Assembly (NCBI GenBank): GCA_039586815.1
Contig: JBDHJR010000014.1
Location: 1 to 64,000 of the forward strand
Reading direction: 5' to 3'
From: WVYX01 sp039586815
Lineage (GTDB): Bacteria > Gemmatimonadota > Gemmatimonadetes > Gemmatimonadales > GWC2-71-9
Length of the DNA: 64,000 nt
A program made the translations under genes and the position numbers. The first letter of the stretch is position 1. Every line of letters begins with the position of its first letter. The notes beneath the pieces are model-generated. The model was not told the origin of the DNA and made no database searches. It saw nothing but the letters and a program-made list of their open reading frames with translations. This document shows, in pieces, positions 58,888 to 64,000 of the stretch.

Positions 58888-59525
58888 TTCTTGTACTTCA
58901 CCGAACACCCGTAGGGCTGCGTCGTCGCCACGCTAACCGCGTCGCCGGCGGTCGCCTCACCGATCGCCGCCACGAGGTAGTTGTGCGCTCCCTCGACGTC
59001 GGCCAATCGGGCCGTGGGCCGATCGTCGATCGCCCCGTTGTAGAGCAGGGTTCCCTCCGGGTCGATCAGGATCATCTGGGGTGTCGTCTTGGCGCCGTAC
59101 AGCCGGCCCACGTCTCCCTCGGGATCCAGCAGCACGGCGTCGGCGGCGCTCCCCTTGTCCTGGGATATCGCGTTCATCTCGGCCGGCTCGTGATAACCCT
59201 GCTTGCCGGGCGCCGAAGAGACGATGGCGAGCCAGACCATCCCCTGTTCGGTGTACGTGCGCTGCAGCTGCGGCATGTTGCCGCTGTTGTAGTGCTTGCC
59301 GACGTAGGGGCACTCGTAGTTGAGCCACTCCAGCACGACCCACTTACCCTGGTAGTCGCTCAAAGAGTGCTGCTTGCCGTACGTATCGGGCAGTGTGAAG
59401 GTCGGTGCCGCCTCGCCGATCTCCCACGCAGCGTCCTGAGCGTGCGCTGTGGTATAGGGCATGTGCAACAACGCCACGGCAGCCAAGCCGCCCAACGCGA
59501 CGCGCACAAGTCGTCTGGCCATCAT
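58884..59525 (-). CDS. Exported redoxin (AhpC/TSA-like thioredoxin-fold protein)
   Basis: The 213-residue protein has a signal peptide (cleavage near A-H-A-Q). The thioredoxin-fold pattern A-P-T-F-T-L-P-D-T-Y-G-K and a single active cysteine in L-N-Y-E-C-P-Y-V-G-K-H-Y-N-S-G-N-M fit the group of redoxins with C-P-F-V-K-K-H-Y-type sites. T-T-P-Q-M-I-L-I-D holds the cis-Pro. There is one further Cys near the C-terminus (Y-G-C-S-V-K), which could resolve the first. Its start overlaps the end of the DsbD-like gene by ATGA, so it probably draws electrons from it. Confidence 0.88.
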   Translation of the reverse strand: MMARRLVRVALGGLAAVALLHMPYTTAHAQDAAWEIGEAAPTFTLPDTYGKQHSLSDYQGKWVVLEWLNYECPYVGKHYNSGNMPQLQRTYTEQGMVWLAIVSSAPGKQGYHEPAEMNAISQDKGSAADAVLLDPEGDVGRLYGAKTTPQMILIDPEGTLLYNGAIDDRPTARLADVEGAHNYLVAAIGEATAGDAVSVATTQPYGCSVKYKN

Positions 59526-61711
59526 GTGTCTCCTTCCTTCGGAATAGACTCGAGTGCCTGCAACAGGATCTCCCTCGTCAGGATCACGGGCAGCACCATG
59601 GCACCGTGCTGCTCGCCTCCCGGGTACAGCACGTAGAGCGGAACGCCGCTGCGCCCAAACCTTTCCAGTGCCCGCGTGATCTCCGGGTCGCGGCTCGTCC
59701 AGTCAGCTATGAACAGCGCGACATTGCGCTCCAGGAACGCATCCTCCACCTCCGCCGTAGACAATACGACTCGCTCGTTCACCTTGCAGGTGAGACACCA
59801 GGCCGCGGTGAAGTCCACGAACACCGGCTGTCCCGCAGCGCGCAGCTGTGCCACGCGAGCGGCCGAGAAGGGCTGCCACAGCTCGTCGGCCGCCGCCGGC
59901 TCGCTCCCGATTCCTCTCACGGTCACGACAACCGCCGCAGCAACTCCCAACACGGCGGCGATCCGAGACGCGGCGTAGCGCCGCCCGCCGCGAGGAGCAT
60001 CGCGCCACCGCCACCAGGCCCAGGTGGCGAAGCCCAGTAGCGTGAGTCCCGCCAGGAGCGCGGTCGACCCGTCCAGCCCGGTCTGCCGTCCGAATACCCA
60101 GACGAGCCACACCGACGTGCCGAACAACGGGAAGGCCAACAGCTGCCTCAGGGTCACCATCCACGGCCCGGGTCGGGGCAGGCGAGCGAGCAGGGACGGG
60201 GCCAGGGAGAGAGCGAGGTAAGGAGTCGCCATGCCGAGGCCCAGCGTTCCGAACACGAGCAGGGTCGGCAGCGGCGGTTGGGTGAGCGCGAATCCCAGTG
60301 CGGCTCCCATCAGGGGGGCGATGCACGGCGTCGCGACCACCGTCGCCAGCACACCGCTGGCAAACGACCCGGTGTAGCCATCCGATGCCCCCAGGAGCCC
60401 GCCCAGCCGCGTGAGCGACGTCCCCACGTCGAACGCTCCCATGAGGCTGAGACCCAGCAGGAAGAACAGCGCCGCCATCAGCGCCACGAACAGCGGGGAC
60501 TGCAGCTGGAATCCCCAACCCAGTGCCGTCCCGCCGGCGCGCAGCACGAGGAGTAGTCCGGCGAGGAACCAGAACGACGCGATCACGCCCGCCGCGAAGG
60601 CGAAGCCGTGCGCTCGAATCCGGCCCCGGTCCGCGCCCCCCTGGCTCACGAAACCGAGCACCTTGAGCGACAGGACGGGGAACACGCAGGGCATGAGGTT
60701 GAGCAGCATGCCGCCCACGAAAGCGAACAGCAGTGCCGTGAGCAGCGTGAGCGGAGCGCCGGCCACCATGGGTCGCTCGGTCACGGGCACGTCCACCGCC
60801 ATCGCACGCGCGGCCGCGTCGGTATCCCAAGTGGTCCCCGGCGGCGCTAGCAGTACGCCCTCGAGTCGGGGGAGTGGGCCCTGCAGGTACTCCGACGGCG
60901 CCAGCCAGAGCTGATAAGCGCCGCCGTCCTCGGTGAGCGGCTGCGGTGCGGCGTGTGCGAGGACGCCGGAGGCGCCCGGGAAGAAGTAGCTGCCCTGGAA
61001 GGTCCCGTCCCATCCGTCGGGCGGGGTGACTGCCAGGACGAACCCGTCCGTCACACGCCATGCTTCGATCTTCCATGAATCCAGTGCAACTGGGAGCCGC
61101 GCCCGCGCGCTCGCGATGGCACCGCCCCAGGTGGGGTCGGGGCGTGCGGCGCCATCCACCACGGTCAGAGTGAGGCTGAGGTCGGCGGCGGCCGGCAGGC
61201 AGATCTCCTCACAGACCACCCAGTCGGCCCTGGCTTCGAGGGTCACCATCTCGCCGGGCCGCAGCTCGGCGGGGGGGTGAACCTCTACGAGCAGCAGCAC
61301 CTCGTCGTCGTAGCCGTAGCTGGCCAGCGGCGGGGCCTCGATGCGGCGTGGGTGGGGCCACTGGATCTCCCCGGCCGTAAACCCCTCGGGCAGGGTCCAC
61401 TCGATGACCGTCTCACCGCCGGCGTCCCCGGGGTTGCGCCAGTAGCTGTGCCACCCGGTGTCCATCGTGAGGCGCAGCGCTACGGTGAAAGCCTCTTCCG
61501 GCCGGATTGCCGCCAGCTCTGCCACCAGCTGCGCGTCGCTGTGTGGGCTGGGGTCCTGTTGCCGCTGGGCGGTGAGCGGCGTGCCGGCGAGGCACGCCGC
61601 CAGCGCAAGTGCGAGCGAAGCCGTCAGCTGGTGGATTGAAGCTTCCCTTCCAGCTGGGCCAGCATTTCCCCCGTCATCGCCGTCAGGTCGTACGACGGCT
61701 GCCAGCCCCAC
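59522..61711 (-). CDS. DsbD-like thiol:disulfide interchange/cytochrome c biogenesis protein; start uncertain
   Basis: Up to 729 residues. A periplasmic DsbD-like alpha domain (about 45-300; W-H-S-Y-W-R-N-P-G-D-A-G, W-V-V-C-E-E-I-C-L-P with a redox Cys pair), eight membrane helices carrying L-N-L-M-P-C-V-F-P-V-L-S-L-K and V-V-A-T-P-C-I-A-P-L-M-G, and a C-terminal thioredoxin domain with W-C-L-T-C-K. It passes electrons from cytoplasmic thioredoxin to periplasmic partners, likely the redoxin next to it. The only normal start in frame is at 61711, 88 bases inside the epimerase gene. Just past the epimerase stop the frame has ATC (61636) with GAAGGG upstream and CTG (61627), which overlaps that stop as CTGA. 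The hydrophobic signal L-T-A-S-L-A-L-A-L-A-A-C begins there. Confidence 0.9.
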   Translation of the reverse strand: MGLAAVVRPDGDDGGNAGPAGREASIHQLTASLALALAACLAGTPLTAQRQQDPSPHSDAQLVAELAAIRPEEAFTVALRLTMDTGWHSYWRNPGDAGGETVIEWTLPEGFTAGEIQWPHPRRIEAPPLASYGYDDEVLLLVEVHPPAELRPGEMVTLEARADWVVCEEICLPAAADLSLTLTVVDGAARPDPTWGGAIASARARLPVALDSWKIEAWRVTDGFVLAVTPPDGWDGTFQGSYFFPGASGVLAHAAPQPLTEDGGAYQLWLAPSEYLQGPLPRLEGVLLAPPGTTWDTDAAARAMAVDVPVTERPMVAGAPLTLLTALLFAFVGGMLLNLMPCVFPVLSLKVLGFVSQGGADRGRIRAHGFAFAAGVIASFWFLAGLLLVLRAGGTALGWGFQLQSPLFVALMAALFFLLGLSLMGAFDVGTSLTRLGGLLGASDGYTGSFASGVLATVVATPCIAPLMGAALGFALTQPPLPTLLVFGTLGLGMATPYLALSLAPSLLARLPRPGPWMVTLRQLLAFPLFGTSVWLVWVFGRQTGLDGSTALLAGLTLLGFATWAWWRWRDAPRGGRRYAASRIAAVLGVAAAVVVTVRGIGSEPAAADELWQPFSAARVAQLRAAGQPVFVDFTAAWCLTCKVNERVVLSTAEVEDAFLERNVALFIADWTSRDPEITRALERFGRSGVPLYVLYPGGEQHGAMVLPVILTREILLQALESIPKEGDT

Positions 61712-62583
61712 TCGTCGCGTGCAGCGCTGTCGTCAATTGAGCTGGGCCAGGAGTTAGCGATGGATTGCCGCACCGGATCCACCGCGTAGCTGAGCGCGAA
61801 GTCGGGAATGTGCTTGCGGATGGCTGCCGCGAGTTCCTCCGGTGTGAAGTTCATCGCAGTGACATTGAAAGCGTTGCGGTGCTCGAGGCGTTCGGGATCG
61901 GCCTCCATGACCTCGATGGCCGCCTTGATCGCGTCGGGCATGTACATCATGTCGAGCCGCGTGTCCCCCTGGAGGAAGCAGGCATAGCGCTTGTGCTTTA
62001 TCGCCTCGTAGAAGATCTCCACCGCGTAATCCGTCGTGCCCCCTCCCGGAGGGGTCACGTGCGAGATGATGCCGGGGTACCGCACCCCCCTCGTGTCCAC
62101 GCCGAAGCGGGTGTGGTAGTAGTCGCACAGCAGCTCGCCGGCGACCTTGGTGACGCCGTACATCGTGGTAGGCCGCTGTAGCGTGTCCTGCGGTGTGTTG
62201 TCCACCGGTGTGCCGGGTCCGAACGCTCCGATCGAGCTCGGTACGAACACCGCGCAGCGGCTCTCCCGCGCCACCTCCAGTATGCGGTACTGACCTCCCA
62301 TGTTGACGTTCCAGGCCACGTGCGGCCGCTCCTCCGCCACCGCCGAGAGCAGCGCCGCGAGGTGGTAGATCGTATCGATGTCGTACCGCCTCACCGCCTC
62401 CCGGATCTGTTCATGGCTGGTGCAGTCCACGTGCTGGAAGGGACCGTCCTGGTCCCGTGCCGACCCCGGCGGCATGCGTATGTCGGACGCCACCACGCAG
62501 TCCGCCCCATACCGCTCCCGCAGAGCCGGCACGAGTTCCGACCCGATCTGACCCAATGCCCCGGTGACCAGAATTCGCTCCAC
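61624..62583 (-). CDS. NAD-dependent epimerase-type L-threonine 3-dehydrogenase
   Basis: The 319-residue short-chain dehydrogenase has the NAD motif V-T-G-A-L-G-Q-I-G-S-E-L at the start, H-L-A-A-L-L-S-A-V-A-E, F-V-P-S-S-I-G-A-F-G-P-G-T-P and catalytic Y-x-x-x-K in T-M-Y-G-V-T-K-V-A-G-E. The G-V-R-Y-P-G-I-I-S block and D-M-M-Y-M-P-D-A are marks of the epimerase-like threonine dehydrogenases of Bacteroidota and psychrophiles. The product, 2-amino-3-oxobutyrate, is normally split by Kbl, which is not in view. The CoA-transferase gene lies 9 bases upstream on the same strand. Confidence 0.88.
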   Translation of the reverse strand: MERILVTGALGQIGSELVPALRERYGADCVVASDIRMPPGSARDQDGPFQHVDCTSHEQIREAVRRYDIDTIYHLAALLSAVAEERPHVAWNVNMGGQYRILEVARESRCAVFVPSSIGAFGPGTPVDNTPQDTLQRPTTMYGVTKVAGELLCDYYHTRFGVDTRGVRYPGIISHVTPPGGGTTDYAVEIFYEAIKHKRYACFLQGDTRLDMMYMPDAIKAAIEVMEADPERLEHRNAFNVTAMNFTPEELAAAIRKHIPDFALSYAVDPVRQSIANSWPSSIDDSAARDEWGWQPSYDLTAMTGEMLAQLEGKLQSTS

Positions 62584-62592
62584 TGTCCCTCC

Positions 62593-63891
62593 CTAAGGCA
62601 GCAGCTTCCGTTCCTTCGCCGCGCGTTCCAGCTCCTCGCGAAACGCCGGCTCGGCGATACCGATCAGTGCCTCGGCGCGCTCACGCAGGTTCTTGCCGAA
62701 CAGGTTGGCCACGCCGTGCTCGGTAACAACGTAGTGGACGTCCGCGCGACTGGTAACCACCCCGGCACCCTGCTTGAGGAACGGTACGATGCGCGACATG
62801 TCCCCGCCCTTGGCGGTGGACGGGAGGGCGATGACGGGCCGCCCGCCCTTGGAGTGCGCCGCGCCGCGAATGAAGTCCACCTGGCCGCCGAACCCTGAGT
62901 AGATGAACGGTCCTATCGAGTCGGAGCAGACCTGGCCGGTGAGGTCGACTTCGATGGCGGAGTTCACAGCCACCATGTTGTCGTTCTGGCTCACGATCGC
63001 GGGGTCGTTCACGTGGCTTACCGGGTGCGCTTCTATGAACGGGTTGTTGTCGAGGTAGTCGTACAGCTCATCGCTGCCGAGCGCGAACGTGATGACGACT
63101 TTCCCCGGGTGGAGATTCTTCCGCGCGCCGGTCACGACACCACGCTGGATCGCGCGCATGCCGCCGTCCGAGATCATCTCGGTGTGGATGCCCAGGTCCA
63201 GGTCGCCGTCCATCGCCTCGTACACCGAGTCGGGAATTCCGCCGATGCCCATCTGCAGGGTAGCGCCCGGAGTGATCAAGCCGAGCACATGTGCGGCGAT
63301 CGCCTTCTCCACGTCGGTGGCCGGATTCGGCGTGAGCGTTGGCAGCGGCTCCGTGCACTCCACTATCGAGTCCACCCGGTTGACGTGCAGAAATGTGTCG
63401 CCCAGGACGCGCGGCATCCTCTCGTTCACCTGCACTATGACGGTCTTCGCCTTCTGGCACGCCGCTATCGAGGCCAGCGTCTCCACGCCGAGACTCATGA
63501 AGCCGTGCTCGTCGGGTGGAGAAGTCTGAACGATCGCCACGTCGAGCTGGACGATTCCCTCGTTGAAGAGACGGGGGATCTGGTGCAGGAAGATCGGCAC
63601 GTAGTCGGCGCGGCCGTCGTTCACCGCCTTGCGGTCGGCCGGTCCCACGAACAGGGAGTTGTGCCGGAAGTGCCCCTCCATGCCGGGGGCCGACAGGGGA
63701 TCCTCGCCGATCAACAGCACGTGGTTGAGCTGCACGTCCTGCAGCTCGTCGCGGCGATCGGCCAGTGCGCGCACCAGGGTCTGCGGTATCGCGGCGTTGC
63801 CGGCGTAGTACACACGGTCGCCGCTGCGTATGCGTCCCACGGCTTCCGCCGGTGTCTGGAGCTTGGACTTGTAGTCGTCGAGCCAGTTCAT
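62593..63891 (-). CDS. Acetyl-CoA hydrolase/transferase family (4-hydroxybutyrate CoA-transferase-like)
   Basis: The 432-residue enzyme moves CoA between acetyl-CoA and another acid. Family blocks: I-R-S-G-D-R-V-Y-Y-A-G-N-A-A-I-P near the start, G-A-T-L-Q-M-G-I-G-G-I-P-D-S-V, Y-S-G-F-G-G-Q-V-D-F-I-R-G-A and V-V-T-E-H-G-V-A-N-L-F-G-K-N-L-R-E-R-A. The acceptor (4-hydroxybutyrate, butyrate, succinate) is not fixed by the sequence. Its ATG at 63891 overlaps the stop of a gene entering from the right edge (ATGA), so it belongs to an operon that continues beyond the window. Confidence 0.9.
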   Translation of the reverse strand: MNWLDDYKSKLQTPAEAVGRIRSGDRVYYAGNAAIPQTLVRALADRRDELQDVQLNHVLLIGEDPLSAPGMEGHFRHNSLFVGPADRKAVNDGRADYVPIFLHQIPRLFNEGIVQLDVAIVQTSPPDEHGFMSLGVETLASIAACQKAKTVIVQVNERMPRVLGDTFLHVNRVDSIVECTEPLPTLTPNPATDVEKAIAAHVLGLITPGATLQMGIGGIPDSVYEAMDGDLDLGIHTEMISDGGMRAIQRGVVTGARKNLHPGKVVITFALGSDELYDYLDNNPFIEAHPVSHVNDPAIVSQNDNMVAVNSAIEVDLTGQVCSDSIGPFIYSGFGGQVDFIRGAAHSKGGRPVIALPSTAKGGDMSRIVPFLKQGAGVVTSRADVHYVVTEHGVANLFGKNLRERAEALIGIAEPAFREELERAAKERKLLP

Positions 63892-64000
63892 GACGCCGCT
63901 CCTCCCCCCAACAGCTCGCCGAGCGGCGTCGCGCCGACTTCCATGGCTGCGGCTAGCTCCTCGTGCACCAGGGCGCCTTCGTACATGTACACGCCGGCAG
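63888..64000 (-). CDS. 3' end of an unidentified gene upstream of the CoA-transferase
   Basis: Reading leftwards from the window edge, 36 codons stay open and end in TGA at 63890-63888. They give a tail with G-V-Y-M-Y-E-G-A-L-V-H-E-E-L and A-T-P-L-G-E-L-L. The 4-base ATGA overlap with the CoA-transferase start and the codon use support a real gene. The tail loosely recalls the C-terminus of alanine dehydrogenase-type proteins, but I would not name it on this evidence. Confidence 0.6.
   Translation of the reverse strand, partial: AGVYMYEGALVHEELAAAMEVGATPLGELLGGGAAS

Overview
This 64 kb window is GC-rich and densely coded. Genes sit on both strands, many adjacent genes share 4-base ATGA or GTGA junctions, and no gap exceeds about 255 bases. 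No rRNA, tRNA, CRISPR array, insertion sequence or prophage was seen. The gene set suggests a free-living heterotroph of the Gemmatimonadota or a close relative. The clues are many exported peptidases, a short plug-domain lipoprotein, a DUF5916/CBM9 outer-membrane protein, DUF4097 and DUF4260 proteins, MacB-type permeases and an acyclic carotenoid cluster. This placement is inferred from gene content, not from a marker gene.

Layout. 1-12.8 kb: end of a CBS-domain protein, a two-domain M16 protease, a MEMO1-family protein, a four-PAS hybrid histidine kinase, a GH84 hexosaminidase-like lipoprotein, a class V aminotransferase, a DUF4260 protein, an M1 aminopeptidase and a plug-like lipoprotein. 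12.8-18.1 kb: a tightly coupled operon of a LolA-like carrier, two FtsX/LolCE-type permeases, a LolD/MacB-type ATPase and an outer-membrane barrel protein. 18-20 kb: an NPP-type phosphodiesterase and uridine kinase. 20.2-27.3 kb, minus strand: a MerR/B12-binding regulator of CarH type, then crtI, crtB, GGPP synthase, cruF, an acyltransferase and a glycosyltransferase, nearly all translationally coupled. 27.4-30.9 kb, minus strand: an HlyD/MacA adaptor, a frameshifted permease and an intact permease, with no ATPase. 31-35.3 kb: GNAT acetyltransferase, ferredoxin, bacilliredoxin, glycerophosphodiesterase, a PQQ-type sugar dehydrogenase-like protein and a membrane-anchored receiver protein. 35.4-49.7 kb: exported hydrolases (DPP-IV, M20, beta-lactamase-like, HExxH protease), an aminotransferase, a DUF4097 protein, MscS, a HAD phosphatase and a DUF5916 protein. 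49.8-57.1 kb: fasciclin lipoprotein, RmuC, two small proteins, glutamate dehydrogenase and a tandem-receiver/PPDK-like ATP-grasp fusion. 57.1-64 kb: queE, queC, queF, a redoxin, a DsbD-like reductase, a threonine-dehydrogenase-type epimerase, a CoA-transferase and the 3' end of one more gene.

The most notable system is the light/B12-type control of carotenoid synthesis. The regulator has the W-x9-EH signature of CarH photoreceptors and heads its own operon. Its promoter is bracketed by inverted pairs of TGTCCA-like half-sites, and within each pair the half-sites are exactly 11 bp apart. The same 11-bp-phased half-sites recur over the promoter of the fasciclin lipoprotein gene 23 kb away, including a 16-base block that matches at 15 positions. 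This predicts a regulon joining carotenoid glycoside/ester synthesis to a surface fasciclin protein.

Other points of interest are the PPDK-like fusion, which lacks phosphohistidine and PEP domains; two genes with no normal start codon; an out-of-frame deletion in a MacB-type permease; and recurrent G-quadruplex-type intergenic tracts.
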